Source: Holospora obtusa F1 (GTDB taxonomy: Bacteria > Pseudomonadota > Alphaproteobacteria > Holosporales > Holosporaceae). Taken from it: a stretch of 37,709 nucleotides of DNA. This document shows positions 8,115-17,441 of this stretch, in pieces (position 1 is the stretch's first letter; each line of letters begins with the position of its first letter). The stretch lies in contig NZ_AWTR02000088.1 of the NCBI RefSeq assembly GCF_000469665.2, forward strand, positions 1 through 37,709, in the 5' to 3' direction. The notes below the pieces were generated by a model that was not told the DNA's origin, did no database searches, and saw only the letters and a list, made by a program, of their open reading frames with translations. The position numbers and the translations under genes were made by a program.

Positions 8115-8774
8115 ATGAAATCAAACTTATTTTCCCATCTTAAAGAGCGAGCTTTATCTAGCATCTGGATGGCGTTTTGTTTTCTTGTGCTTTTTGGAAT
8201 CATCTATTTTTTTAAGGGCTCTTCGAAAATTGCTCAATTTATTTTGCTTGGATTAACTGCCGGTTGTTTGATTGAATGGACTTATGCATGCTTTCTTTCT
8301 CAATCGTGGAAAAAACATTCTATATGGATTTTAGGAGTCGTGTTTATTGTAATGGGCAGCAACGCGTTTTTAAAAGCGTTTCATTCCCGAGGTTGGGAAA
8401 GTTGGATTGTCATCATTGCAAGTTCCATTTTTACTGACACTTTCGCATATTTTTTCGGATCTTGGTTTAAAGGACCTAAAATTTTTCCTGCTATTAGTGC
8501 TTCCAAAACTTACTCTGGAGCAATAGGTGGACTTGTTATGGCCTGCATATGCACAGTTATCTTGGGGAAATTGATCCATCATCCTATGAGCTGGATGCAA
8601 GCAGGAACTTTAAGTTTATGTGCTCAAACAGGAGATTTTTTGGAGTCTTGGGCCAAGCGTCAGCTTAAAATCAAAGATTCTGGAAATTGGATTAAAGGAC
8701 ACGGAGGCGTGATGGATCGCACAGACAGTTGGTGGACGACTGCCATCGGATACAGCATGAAATCATGGACTTAA
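8115..8774 (+). CDS. cdsA: phosphatidate cytidylyltransferase CdsA (short form)
   Basis: Membrane enzyme making CDP-diacylglycerol from phosphatidic acid and CTP, the branch point to all phospholipids. The family signature is clear near residues 180-205: KRQLKIKDSGNWIKGHGG followed by VMDRTDS. Upstream motifs FTDTFAYFFGSWFKGPKI and SASKTYSGAIGG also match. The protein has several hydrophobic helices but is only 219 residues, about 50 shorter than usual; the missing part is N-terminal membrane helices. The ATG at 8115 is chosen over a TTG at 8109. tadA starts three bases after the stop, indicating an operon. Confidence 0.92.
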   Translation: MKSNLFSHLKERALSSIWMAFCFLVLFGIIYFFKGSSKIAQFILLGLTAGCLIEWTYACFLSQSWKKHSIWILGVVFIVMGSNAFLKAFHSRGWESWIVIIASSIFTDTFAYFFGSWFKGPKIFPAISASKTYSGAIGGLVMACICTVILGKLIHHPMSWMQAGTLSLCAQTGDFLESWAKRQLKIKDSGNWIKGHGGVMDRTDSWWTTAIGYSMKSWT

Positions 8775-8777
8775 TCG

Positions 8778-9236
8778 ATGTTTTTGAATATTCATTTTTT
8801 TATGGATCAAGCGTTGGCTTTAGCAAAAAAAGCTTCCGATTTGGGAGAAGTTCCTGTGGGAGCGGTGCTAGTACATAACAATAAGGTAGTTCTTGAAAAT
8901 CACAATCGAATGCGACAAATGCGCTCTCCTTTGGCTCATGCAGAATTTTTGTTACTTCAAGAGGCACACCAATCGTTTTTTCAATATAATTTATCTCAGT
9001 GTGATCTTTTTGTTACTTTAGAGCCGTGTGGAATGTGCGCTACTGCGATAGCACTATCTCGATTAAATGCGGTGTATTTTGGAGCTTATGATCCAAAACA
9101 TGGAGGAATTGAACATGGAACACGCGTGTTTGATCAAAAAAATCATTATTTTAAGCCAAAAATTGTGCTCGCAGGGGTGCGTGCTTCTATTTGTGAAAAA
9201 ATTTTAAATGATTTTTTCTTTTCTCTGCGTTTCTGA
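8778..9236 (+). CDS. tadA: tRNA(adenine34) deaminase TadA
   Basis: Converts A34 to inosine in the wobble position of tRNA-Arg(ACG), allowing it to read CGU, CGC and CGA. The zinc and proton-relay residues of the cytidine-deaminase fold are present: His54 and Glu56 in LAHAEF and the pair Cys84/Cys87 in EPCGMCA. EVPVGAVLV near residue 24 and YFGAYDPKHGG near 100 are also typical. Length (152) is normal. It is the second gene of a cdsA-tadA-peptidase run. The first Met is taken; a later in-frame Met at residue 9 is an alternative, since TadA proteins often begin near MDQALALAKKA. Confidence 0.93.
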   Translation: MFLNIHFFMDQALALAKKASDLGEVPVGAVLVHNNKVVLENHNRMRQMRSPLAHAEFLLLQEAHQSFFQYNLSQCDLFVTLEPCGMCATAIALSRLNAVYFGAYDPKHGGIEHGTRVFDQKNHYFKPKIVLAGVRASICEKILNDFFFSLRF

Positions 9237-9250
9237 TACAAGGGAAATAC

Positions 9251-9676
9251 ATGTTTAGCATCCTTGCTTATGAGAAAAGTATATTATGGGCTCTATGGAG
9301 CATCGCGTTACTTTACATATCTTTTCAAGATTTACGTCAGCATAGTTTTTCAGCGATAAGTGTTATTTTTTTTGGAATCATAACGTTATGGATTTGCCCA
9401 TTGTGTGTGGGAGATCTTTTATTGTATGGGGGATTATTTGGTTTTTTAAAAAATTTCGGAGAATGGAAATGGAATACAACTTATCTTGGGTGGGGAGATG
9501 TAGAAATTTTGGCACTGCTCAGCAGCCAAAGCACAAATGTTCCTGAATTTTTTATGATTTCTGGCGGAATAGGCGCATTGTTATGTTTATTTTTTTATAA
9601 ACGCGGAATTCCCTTCGTTCCCGTCATGAGTCTTTCTTGGTACATCTTGGAATCCGGATACACGTTTTTATGGTAA
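9251..9676 (+). CDS. prepilin peptidase, type IV leader peptidase A24 domain only
   Basis: An inner-membrane aspartic protease that cleaves the leader of type IV prepilins or pseudopilins. The two catalytic aspartates are seen: Asp27 in FQDLRQHSF, after a first hydrophobic helix, and Asp83 in LGWGDVEILALL, the GxGD motif. A third conserved stretch, GIPFVPVMSLSW, follows a hydrophobic helix near residue 120. At 141 residues it has only the protease domain and lacks the N-terminal methyltransferase domain of PilD; it resembles CpaA/TadV-like short enzymes. AAGGGAAA six bases before the ATG is a good ribosome binding site, and only 14 bases separate it from tadA. No pilin or secretion genes are in the window. 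Confidence 0.82.
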   Translation: MFSILAYEKSILWALWSIALLYISFQDLRQHSFSAISVIFFGIITLWICPLCVGDLLLYGGLFGFLKNFGEWKWNTTYLGWGDVEILALLSSQSTNVPEFFMISGGIGALLCLFFYKRGIPFVPVMSLSWYILESGYTFLW

Positions 9677-9766
9677 TATTACGCGTTAGATTTTGAGATC
9701 ATATCACTTTTCATCTAAATTCCAAGAAAACAACTAATCTATTTTAAAATATTTATGATACAAACT

Positions 9767-9843
9767 TGGTCGGAGTAGCGGGATTTGAACCCACGGCCCC
9801 CACACCCCCAGCGTGATGCGCTACCAGGCTGCGCTATACTCCG
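9767..9843 (-). tRNA. tRNA-Pro(GGG), with encoded CCA
   Basis: Reading the minus strand from 9843, a perfect seven-pair acceptor stem (CGGAGTA with TACTCCG) carries the C1-G72 pair typical of proline tRNA. The D-arm is GCGC-AGCCTGGTA-GCGC. The anticodon stem has three Watson-Crick and two G-U pairs around loop CTGGGGG, giving anticodon GGG. The T-arm is GTGGG-TTCAAAT-CCCGC. The discriminator A and CCA are encoded (9770-9767). It reads CCC and CCU. Confidence 0.96.
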
Positions 9844-10347
9844 ATGACTCAATTATAAAAGATTTTGATAAAAAAAACAGAGGGAAATTCAAAAAAATAA
9901 TCATAAACAAGCTCATTTCTCCTCCCCATTGATCTTTTAAACTTAATAAAAATTACTGTAAATATAAAGAATTCAAAAAATGCTTGCATAGATTTTTCAA
10001 GTTCAAAAAAGTTAATAACGTAATAAGGTGCACAAAATTTCGGCAACACGCTCAAGACGTGTTTCGTTAACCTCACAATCGAATACCATTTTTCAAAAAG
10101 GTGGAAGGCTACACCATTCTGTCATTGACGATAAATTTTTTTATCAATCTTTTGCTGTCATATCACGATAAAGTAACGAAATATTTACGCAACTTTAATT
10201 TAAAATATTACTTCATATAATATAAACCTTGATTTTGTTTGTTTTTACATTTATTTTAATATTTGTAAAAGTCACTATTTTTTTTATTTAAGAAACTTTT
10301 GTCTTGATCTTGTAAAAAAAGGTTGTTAGTGTAGTATTGATTTTTTT
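9844..10347. other. intergenic region between tRNA-Pro and the DUF3576 gene
   Basis: About 500 AT-rich bases. A minus-strand frame (10076-9849) is low-complexity and Phe-rich and is probably not a gene. In another minus frame, the sequence around 10091-10017 reads VFDCEVNETRLERVAEILCT then LLRY and a stop, which looks like a real helical C-terminus but has stops just upstream, so it may be a decayed gene end. GATAAA-TTTT-TTTATC near 10129 is a weak hairpin without a T run. Confidence 0.4.
10310..10337 (+). promoter_or_regulatory. weak candidate promoter for DUF3576-leuS
   Basis: TTGTAA (10310-10315) and TAGTAT (10332-10337) are spaced by 16 bases. Transcription would begin near 10344, which would favour the second ATG at 10360 as translation start. 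Both boxes are imperfect. Confidence 0.3.
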
Positions 10348-10890
10348 ATGTGTATTAACATGATTGAGAGTAAGCGTACTGAAAAAAAACAGATCTGTAA
10401 AAGCTTTTGTATTTTCGCTGCATCTCTATTCGTTTTTTTATGCTCAGGATGTAAAGAACTGAAAGGAAAAGAAAAAGTATCGCTTCCCACAGAGCGTCAA
10501 TTCAAAACTTATGACGATATGAAACCGATGTTTTCTAGCCCTTTATCGATTTTAGGCAAAGATTCAAAATCCATTGAAAAGTCTTCCGTTTTATGGTACG
10601 GAGCTTTGAAAGCCTTAGAACGCATTCCTCTTGAAGTTTTCAGTCCAGAGCGCGGTTTTCTACAAACACATTGGTATATTCCAGCGCATCTTCCACATCA
10701 TCGTCTTCAAGTAAAGGTGTTCATTATGCCTTGTCAAGAAATTTGTGTCGAAGCTGTATCAGTGACAGTTCTCCATCAAGTCTTAAAGCACGGGAAATGG
10801 ATCCTTATCTCAACTTCATTAGAATTAGAGCAGAAAATCAAACGTAGTGTTTTGTTGCATGCTCGCGATTACGCTGTTCAAAACAAATAA
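10348..10890 (+). CDS. DUF3576-family outer-membrane lipoprotein
   Basis: The N-terminus is a lipoprotein signal: a Lys/Arg-rich start, a hydrophobic stretch [12 protein letters not shown], then CSGC with Cys35 as the lipidation site. The mature domain matches the alphaproteobacterial DUF3576 pattern: [17 protein letters not shown] near residue 83, then FLQTHWYIP near 105 and a beta-rich [10 protein letters not shown], with a closing helix of RxVLLHARD type. Family members stand immediately upstream of leuS in many alphaproteobacteria, as here (20-base gap). Function is unknown; the localisation follows from the lipobox. The ATG at 10348 has no ribosome binding site, and an ATG at 10360 in the same frame is equally possible. 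Confidence 0.8.
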   Translation: MCINMIESKRTEKKQICKSFCIFAASLFVFLCSGCKELKGKEKVSLPTERQFKTYDDMKPMFSSPLSILGKDSKSIEKSSVLWYGALKALERIPLEVFSPERGFLQTHWYIPAHLPHHRLQVKVFIMPCQEICVEAVSVTVLHQVLKHGKWILISTSLELEQKIKRSVLLHARDYAVQNK

Positions 10891-10910
10891 TCTTAAAAAG
10901 GAGCATCTGT

Positions 10911-13472
10911 ATGAGTCATAATAATTATTCTCCGATATCTTGTGAAAAAAAATGGCAAGAAATTTGGAAAAACGTTAACGCTTTCGAACCTTCATCCCAT
11001 TCTAAAAAAATGTATGTTTTAGAAATGTTTCCGTACCCTTCTGGGCAGTTGCACGTAGGACATGTCAGAAATTACGCGTTAGGAGACGTCATTGCTCGAT
11101 TCTTTCAACAAAAAGGATACAGTGTTTTACACCCTATGGGGTGGGATGCCTGCGGACTTCCCGCAGAAACTGCTGCTTTAAAACAGAAAGTCAATCCAAA
11201 AGATTGGACGTATCGAAACGCAGAACATATGCGTCAACAGCTTCAAGCGCTAGGATTATCTTTGCAATGGTCTAGAGAACTGTTTTCTTGTGATGCGGCC
11301 TATTACATTCACGAGCAAAAAATGTTTCTTAAATTTTATGAAAAAGGCATTGCCTATCGTAAACAAGCAGAAGTGAATTGGGATCCCGTTGATCATTCTG
11401 TCTTGGCTAATGAACAAGTCATTCAAGGAAGAGGATGGCGCTCTGGTGCTTTAGTAGAAAAACGTCTTTTAAATCAGTGGTTTTTTAAAATTACTGATTT
11501 CGCAGAAGAATTATTAGAAGGATTGCAATCTCTTACGCAATGGCCAGATCATGTTAAACGTATGCAAGAACAGTGGATTGGAAAGTCTCAGGGAGCATGC
11601 ATTCAATTTCAAGTTTGGGATACTTCTTTAACTTTTGAAATCTTTACCACGACTCCTGAGCTATTATTTGGCACAACATTTTTCGCACTTTCTGCCCAAC
11701 ATCCGTTAGCGTTGCTTTGGCAAAAAGAAAATTCAAAAATTAAAGAATTTTTAAAAATTGAAAATTGTAAAGACACCTCTACGCGTACCGCGGAAATTGA
11801 AGAAAAAAAGGGAGTTTTTTCCGGGTATTATGGGCGACATCCATTTTTGGGACAAAATCGCATTCCAATTTATGTTACAAACTATGTCCAAGGGCATTAT
11901 GGAACTGGAGCAATTTTCGGATGCCCTGCGCATGACCTACGAGATTTTGAATTTTCTAGGCGCTACGGCCTTCCAGTTGCCCCAGTCATTCGTCCTTTTG
12001 AAACACAAACAATGCCTTTTAAAAGTGATGGGCGCATGATAGATTCTGACTTTTTAAACGGAATGACAGTTTCTGAAGCACATCATGCAATGCTTCGCTA
12101 CTTAAGCAAGCAAAATTTAGGATATCATAAAATAAGTTATCGATTAAAAGATTGGTGTATCAGTCGGCAAAGATATTGGGGAGTCCCTATTCCAATTATT
12201 CACTGCCCAGCTTGTGGTATCGTTCCTGTTCCTGTTAAAGATTTGCCTGTAACGTTACCTGATGATGTTGTATTTGAGGGGAAAGGAAATCCACTTGCCG
12301 CACACCCAACATGGAAACACGTGAGCTGTCCTTCTTGTCAAGGACCAGCACAAAGAGAAACCGATACGTTTGATACCTTCGTAGAATCCTCTTGGTACTT
12401 TGCACGTTTTTGTGATGTGAACAATCCTAAAGAGCCTTTTTCCAAAGAATCTATAAAAACATGGATGCCAGTAAATCACTATATTGGAGGAGTAGAACAT
12501 GCAATTTTGCATCTACTCTATGCTCGATTTTTTTCACGAGCCTTAAAAGCGTGTGGTTATTGGGAAATTGAAGAGCCTTTCCAACGACTATTTACTCAAG
12601 GAATGGTATGTCACAAAACATATTCTGGAACAGACGGAACGTACCTCTATCCTGAAGAAATCACGAAACAAGACGATGGATCGTATTGTCGTAAAAGTGA
12701 TGGAAGCTCTGTTACAGTGGGGCGTAGTGAAAAAATGAGTAAATCAAAGTGTAACGTAGTCAGCGTAGATCATATGATTAAAACTTATGGAGCCGACACG
12801 TTAAGATTGTTTATGTTATCAGACACCCCACCAGAAAAAGATTTAGAATGGAGTATTGAGGGAATAGAAGGTTGCTGGAGATGTGTACATCGATTTTGGA
12901 ACATTGTTTCGACAGTACAGTCTAAAATTTCTCTTAAAGAAGCGTATAAAAAACCAAAAATTTTTTCAATTCCCTCTAAAAATTTAAGAAGAGTAACGCA
13001 TCGAAGCGTTTATGCTATAGAACGCGCTGTTGAAGGATATCACTTGAATAAGTACATTACGATTCTGAGAGAGTTAGGAAATTCCATTCAAGATTTTCAA
13101 GAACGTTTCAAAAATGATGATGATTCTGCGACTTGGGTTTTAAAAGAAGCAGTATTAGCTTTTATCTCTATGATGGCACCAGTCATGCCACATTTGGCTC
13201 AAGAACTATACAGCACGATTGATCCAGAAGTCTTTATTCATGAAGTGAAATGGCCGTGTTATGAGGAAGAATGGCTTCAAGAAGATAAAGTAACCTTAGC
13301 GGTGCAAATTAATGGAAAATCCAAAGGAACTATTGAAGTGTCTACAAATGAAGATGAAGCAGAAATTCTTAAAAAAGTTTTAAAGGTTCCAAAATTTCAA
13401 GCACTTTTAGAAGGAAAAAAAATGCATCGTGTCATTATTATTCCTCACAAAATTGTAAGCATTGTCGTGTAA
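10911..13472 (+). CDS. leuS: leucyl-tRNA synthetase LeuS
   Basis: Class I synthetase charging tRNA-Leu. The HIGH motif is HVGH (residues 48-51) in [15 protein letters not shown], and KMSKS is at 608-612. Zinc-binding Cys pairs appear near CPACG (~440) and CPSCQG (~470). The CP1 editing domain is present ([18 protein letters not shown] near 333-350), so the general architecture and length (853) are normal. One editing-site segment is unusual: residues 246-252 read TTTPELL where most bacterial enzymes have TTRPDTL (see findings). AAAAGGAG eight bases before the ATG is a strong ribosome binding site. It follows the DUF3576 gene in an apparent operon. Confidence 0.97.
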   Translation: MSHNNYSPISCEKKWQEIWKNVNAFEPSSHSKKMYVLEMFPYPSGQLHVGHVRNYALGDVIARFFQQKGYSVLHPMGWDACGLPAETAALKQKVNPKDWTYRNAEHMRQQLQALGLSLQWSRELFSCDAAYYIHEQKMFLKFYEKGIAYRKQAEVNWDPVDHSVLANEQVIQGRGWRSGALVEKRLLNQWFFKITDFAEELLEGLQSLTQWPDHVKRMQEQWIGKSQGACIQFQVWDTSLTFEIFTTTPELLFGTTFFALSAQHPLALLWQKENSKIKEFLKIENCKDTSTRTAEIEEKKGVFSGYYGRHPFLGQNRIPIYVTNYVQGHYGTGAIFGCPAHDLRDFEFSRRYGLPVAPVIRPFETQTMPFKSDGRMIDSDFLNGMTVSEAHHAMLRYLSKQNLGYHKISYRLKDWCISRQRYWGVPIPIIHCPACGIVPVPVKDLPVTLPDDVVFEGKGNPLAAHPTWKHVSCPSCQGPAQRETDTFDTFVESSWYFARFCDVNNPKEPFSKESIKTWMPVNHYIGGVEHAILHLLYARFFSRALKACGYWEIEEPFQRLFTQGMVCHKTYSGTDGTYLYPEEITKQDDGSYCRKSDGSSVTVGRSEKMSKSKCNVVSVDHMIKTYGADTLRLFMLSDTPPEKDLEWSIEGIEGCWRCVHRFWNIVSTVQSKISLKEAYKKPKIFSIPSKNLRRVTHRSVYAIERAVEGYHLNKYITILRELGNSIQDFQERFKNDDDSATWVLKEAVLAFISMMAPVMPHLAQELYSTIDPEVFIHEVKWPCYEEEWLQEDKVTLAVQINGKSKGTIEVSTNEDEAEILKKVLKVPKFQALLEGKKMHRVIIIPHKIVSIVV

Positions 13473-13529
13473 AGTAATCATGAGCCAATTTAAATCATTA
13501 AAAGTGACAAAAATATAAAGGAAAGCCCG

Positions 13530-15359
13530 GTGAATATTTTAAGCCTTAAAGACGCTACATTGTCTCTTAATAAAAAAATCATTTTATCAAAAGAGACTGT
13601 ACACATTTATGCAGGAGAAAAAATTGCTTTAGTCGGGAGGAATGGGTGTGGAAAGTCTACGCTTTTAAAAATTTTGGCTCAAGAAATGGATATAGAAGAC
13701 GGCATGTATATTCAAAAACCCGGACTCTCTGTGGCTTATCTTTCGCAAAATCCCAACACAATTCCTTGCTGTTCTGTAGGAGATTTTTTACACGAAGTTA
13801 TTGAAGCCCCTCACTTAGCGTTTCAAGCTGAAGAACTTTTGCTTACCTTAAGGTTAGATCCAAAATCGATGCTGTCTCAACTTTCCGGAGGTGAGTTAAG
13901 GCGCGCTTACATTGCCAAAACTTTACTGATTCCAGCGGATTTAATTATATTGGATGAACCAACAAATCATCTTGATATTATTGGCATAGAGTGGTTAGAG
14001 ACTTGGATTTTAAACTCTAAGCAATCATTTATTATCGTTGCTCATGATCGAAGGTTTTTGAAAAACGTTACACAGCGAACACTTTGGTTACATGAAGGAA
14101 AATTAAGATCTGCTCCAGTAGGATTTGAAGGATTTGAAGAATGGCAAGAAACATTTCTTCAAGAACAAGTTCGTATTCAATCTCGCTTAGATGTTAAGTT
14201 GGCCCAGGAATTACGTTGGTTAGCTCGTGGAGTGACGGCACGACGTCGACGTAATGAGGGACGATTGTCTCGACTAAAAGAACTTCGAAAGCAGAAAGCA
14301 AGTTTCAGTAAAGATTCTCAGAAAATTTCTTTATCTCGTCAAGAAGACGTAGGACTTACAAGACAATTGATGGAAGGGTGGAATTTGGGATACACGCTTC
14401 CAGACGCACGAATATTGTTTCAAGGATTAAATTTTCGTTTGCTTAAAGGAGACCGTATCGGAATGATAGGACCGAATGGTTGCGGAAAAAGCACCCTCAT
14501 TCGCGTACTTACCAAAGAGCTTGACCCTGGTCAAGGGGTCTTAAAAACTTCGTCTACCTTAAATTGGAGTATATTTAAACAAAATCAACCTATAGAAGAA
14601 CTCTCTTACTCAGTTAAGCGATTTTTGTGTGCACCAGGTTCTGATTACGTAGATGTTCAAGGAAAGCAGCGTCATGTCGTAGCATATTTAAAAGAATTTT
14701 TGTTTGCCCCCGATCAAGCACATTGCTTAGTGCATATGTTATCGGGAGGAGAAAGAAACCGTTTGCGTCTTGCAAAATTACTGTCACAAAGCCCTGATTT
14801 ACTGATCTTAGATGAACCTACGAATGATCTTGATATTGAGACATTAGATTTTTTAAAAGATTTTTTACTGCAATATTCGGGAACAATTATTATTGTGTCA
14901 CATGATCGTGATTTTTTAGATGATGTAGTATCAAGCATTTTGGTTTTTGAACTTCAAGGCTACGTAAAAGAGTTTATAGGAAGCTTTAGTGATTATTTAC
15001 AAGAGGGATCAAATCGTCATGCATTTTTTAAACCAATTGAAAAAGTAATAAAACCGAGTATTGAAAAATCGATTGAACATCGCTCTTCGGTTAAAAAAGA
15101 AAAACTTTCTTATCATGAAAAATTTTTTTTAGAACATGGATTAAAAGAAATAGAAATGTTACTTTCTCAAAAAAAGAAACTTGAAGAATCTTTGGAACAT
15201 TTTCAGGATAACACTCCGTTGCCGATGTCCCCTCTAAAAATAGAAGAGCTCTCTTCAATGACCCAAAAACTTAGTGAATGTTTAGAAAATATTCGCGTAA
15301 AAGAAGAAACTTGGATTCAAATCGCAGAAAAAGAATCTCGTCTTTCTGGTAAAAATTAG
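13530..15359 (+). CDS. uup: ABC-F family ATPase, Uup type
   Basis: Cytosolic duplicated ATPase without membrane domains; Uup proteins bind branched DNA and ribosomes and affect transposon excision and ribosome function. First ATPase: Walker A GRNGCGKST at residues 36-44, signature LSGGELRR near 118, Walker B IILDEPTNHLD near 140. A basic linker (ARGVTARRRRNEGR near 235) precedes the second ATPase: Walker A GPNGCGKST near 314, LSGGERNR near 404, LLILDEPTNDLD near 424. The last ~80 residues are charged and helical, the Uup-type coiled coil. Start is GTG at 13530, supported by AAAGGAAAG about 5 bases upstream. It follows leuS by 57 bases and may be co-transcribed. Confidence 0.9.
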   Translation: MNILSLKDATLSLNKKIILSKETVHIYAGEKIALVGRNGCGKSTLLKILAQEMDIEDGMYIQKPGLSVAYLSQNPNTIPCCSVGDFLHEVIEAPHLAFQAEELLLTLRLDPKSMLSQLSGGELRRAYIAKTLLIPADLIILDEPTNHLDIIGIEWLETWILNSKQSFIIVAHDRRFLKNVTQRTLWLHEGKLRSAPVGFEGFEEWQETFLQEQVRIQSRLDVKLAQELRWLARGVTARRRRNEGRLSRLKELRKQKASFSKDSQKISLSRQEDVGLTRQLMEGWNLGYTLPDARILFQGLNFRLLKGDRIGMIGPNGCGKSTLIRVLTKELDPGQGVLKTSSTLNWSIFKQNQPIEELSYSVKRFLCAPGSDYVDVQGKQRHVVAYLKEFLFAPDQAHCLVHMLSGGERNRLRLAKLLSQSPDLLILDEPTNDLDIETLDFLKDFLLQYSGTIIIVSHDRDFLDDVVSSILVFELQGYVKEFIGSFSDYLQEGSNRHAFFKPIEKVIKPSIEKSIEHRSSVKKEKLSYHEKFFLEHGLKEIEMLLSQKKKLEESLEHFQDNTPLPMSPLKIEELSSMTQKLSECLENIRVKEETWIQIAEKESRLSGKN

Positions 15360-15498
15360 AAGTTTTTTAGATTATTTAAAGCAACTGAATATCAAAAAAT
15401 AACATTAATAAAACACAACACATTACATTTCTTCAGCTAGTCTGGAGTTGTTTGTACATAAATCAAAATTACAGTTTTTTTATAACGCAAAAATTTGA

Positions 15499-16260
15499 CT
15501 ATACAGCATAAGCCTTATCTTGTTGAGTTCCAAAATGCACAAAATTACGAACATCTTCGATAGAAGAGGATAAAAAATCTCTAATCTCTCCTTGCCATAA
15601 AAGCTTTTTATTTGACAAAAACATAATATGTTCTGCAAGCAGAGGTAATCTTAAAATATCATGCGTAATCGTAACACACGTTGATTTATATATACGTTGA
15701 ATTTGCTGAATCAGCACACTAATTTCATGAGAAGCTACGGGGTCCAAACCTGCAGTAGGCTCATCCAAAAATAAAATTTTAGGTTTACGCACGATAGCTC
15801 TTGCAATACTTACTCGCCTACGCATCCCTCCAGATAATGCGTTTGGATACTCATTTCTGTAAAGATTAGGAAATTTTACTTGATCTAAGGCCTCTTCTAC
15901 TGCTTGAGCAGAATGTTCTGGAAAAGAAAATGCTACATTTTCACGCACACTCATCCCATCAAAAAGTGCAGAATGTTGAAATACTATTCCAATGTCTTCA
16001 AAAATTTTTCCAGAATGATTTAATTCCGAAGACACTACGCGCTGTCCTTTAAAAAATACATCTCCACGATCTAAAGTACTTAACCCCAAGATGCATCGAA
16101 ATAAAACAGATTTTCCTGCTCCAGAAGGGCCTACCAGAGCAACGGTTTGCTGCTCAACAATCTCAAATTCAATTCCGTGCAGAACATTTACATCATTGAA
16201 AGATTTATAGATATTCTTTACAGAAAAAGCCGTTGTCTTTACGGAATCAATGCATTTCAT
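15499..16260 (-). CDS. mlaF: MlaF-like ABC transporter ATPase for phospholipid trafficking
   Basis: ATP-binding subunit expected to work with a permease MlaE and substrate-binding MlaD in retrograde lipid transport between outer and inner membranes. Walker A GPSGAGKS is at 44-51, the Q-loop region reads GIVFQHSALFDGMSVRENVA, the signature is LSGGMRRRVSIARA near 142 and Walker B is FLDEPTAGLDP near 163, followed by the switch ITHD near 198. The combination of FQ-ALFD-SVREN and GLDPVAS is characteristic of the MlaF/Ttg2A branch. Length (253) fits. AAAGG seven bases before the ATG is a good ribosome binding site. mlaE and mlaD are not adjacent, so the gene is separated from its partners here. 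Confidence 0.85.
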   Translation of the reverse strand: MKCIDSVKTTAFSVKNIYKSFNDVNVLHGIEFEIVEQQTVALVGPSGAGKSVLFRCILGLSTLDRGDVFFKGQRVVSSELNHSGKIFEDIGIVFQHSALFDGMSVRENVAFSFPEHSAQAVEEALDQVKFPNLYRNEYPNALSGGMRRRVSIARAIVRKPKILFLDEPTAGLDPVASHEISVLIQQIQRIYKSTCVTITHDILRLPLLAEHIMFLSNKKLLWQGEIRDFLSSSIEDVRNFVHFGTQQDKAYAV

Positions 16261-16505
16261 ACAATTACCTTTAATTTGGATGTGTTCTGAAGAAATTGTA
16301 CTACAAAAACATTATAATAAAAAGAACAAAAGAAAACATATAAATTTTTTATTAAAATAGTGAAAAAAGCTTAAAAATTTTACAAGATCTTATTTAAATA
16401 AAATTATTTTAAACAATTAAATAATTTGATGCAATTTTATAAAATAAATTGAATGTGCAAAAAAGATATATGCTCTAATTTTTGTAACAAAAAATTTATT
16501 ACGTT

Positions 16506-17441
16506 TTAATTTTTTTGTAGCGCAGCCCTCATCAGGCGATCATTAATGGCTTTACCTATTCCAAAACCAGGAATAGGTGTGACCCCAATACATGAGCATT
16601 GTGAAGAAAGATCTAACTCATGTAAAGCTGAAAAAATGCGGCGAGCTGCTTCTTCTAAATTTGCCTCTTCACTTAATTGCACAAAACATTTGCTATTTTC
16701 ATTAATATGAATTTTACCAAACCCAATCACTCCCATTTCAGAAGGAAATGGCGCTAACACATTTAAAAACAATCTTTTTTTAGGTGCATAATGCTGAAAA
16801 GAAGAACCGGGAGTAATAATGTCTACGGAATTGTTTTCTTCAAAAATTATATTAGGAAAACGTTCAGAAAGTTTTTCTAGGGTCCAATATCCTGGACGCA
16901 CAATAACAAAGGGATGTTGCCTTAAGTCAATAATAGTAGATTCTAATCCTATAGAGCATGCTCCCGCATCCAAAACGGGAATTTTACCTAAAAAAGCTCT
17001 ATTTACGTGCTCTGCTGTTGTTGGACTTAAATTTCCTGAAAGATTTGCACTGGGAGCAGCAATTCCTCCTACTTTTTGTAACACATCATGCATAACCGGA
17101 TGATTAGGAACACGTATAGCAACACTAGAAAGATTGCAGTGAGCTTTAGAAACTATTTTAGAATGTAAAGATTTTTGAACAATGACGGTTAAAGGTCCCG
17201 GCCAAATTTTACTTACGAGCTCTTTCCCCAAATGACAAAATATTCCTTCTTGCAGAGCCATTTCTTTAGTTGCGTAATGAATAATTAAAGGGTTTGTCAT
17301 TGGACGTTGTTTAATGGCGTAAATTTTTTCTATCGCCTCGACGCTGTCTGCACGCCCTGCTAACCCATAAACTGTCTCTGTTGGAAGCCCAACTATTTGA
17401 TTTTTTTGCAATAAAGAAATTGCTTCCGAAAATGTCAACAT
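16506..17441 (-). CDS. tsaC: L-threonylcarbamoyladenylate synthase (Sua5/TsaC)
   Basis: Makes threonylcarbamoyl-AMP from Thr, bicarbonate and ATP, the first step of t6A37 modification of ANN-decoding tRNAs. The YrdC domain occupies about residues 1-195: LPTETVYGLAGRA near 19, IYAIKQRPMTNPLIIHY near 40, WPGPLTVI near 84, AAPSANLSG near 128 and STIIDLR near 168. The remaining ~110 residues, from ITPGSSFQHYAPKK, form the Sua5-type C-terminal domain. The product is therefore the long Sua5 form (311 residues), not short TsaC. AAGGAAA seven bases before the ATG is a good ribosome binding site. It is followed on the same strand by mlaF after 245 bases. Confidence 0.93.
   Translation of the reverse strand: MLTFSEAISLLQKNQIVGLPTETVYGLAGRADSVEAIEKIYAIKQRPMTNPLIIHYATKEMALQEGIFCHLGKELVSKIWPGPLTVIVQKSLHSKIVSKAHCNLSSVAIRVPNHPVMHDVLQKVGGIAAPSANLSGNLSPTTAEHVNRAFLGKIPVLDAGACSIGLESTIIDLRQHPFVIVRPGYWTLEKLSERFPNIIFEENNSVDIITPGSSFQHYAPKKRLFLNVLAPFPSEMGVIGFGKIHINENSKCFVQLSEEANLEEAARRIFSALHELDLSSQCSCIGVTPIPGFGIGKAINDRLMRAALQKN

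Noticed and set aside
9849-10076. Minus-strand frame of 75 codons near tRNA-Pro
   Set aside because: Phe/Ile-rich low complexity, no start context, no family resemblance.
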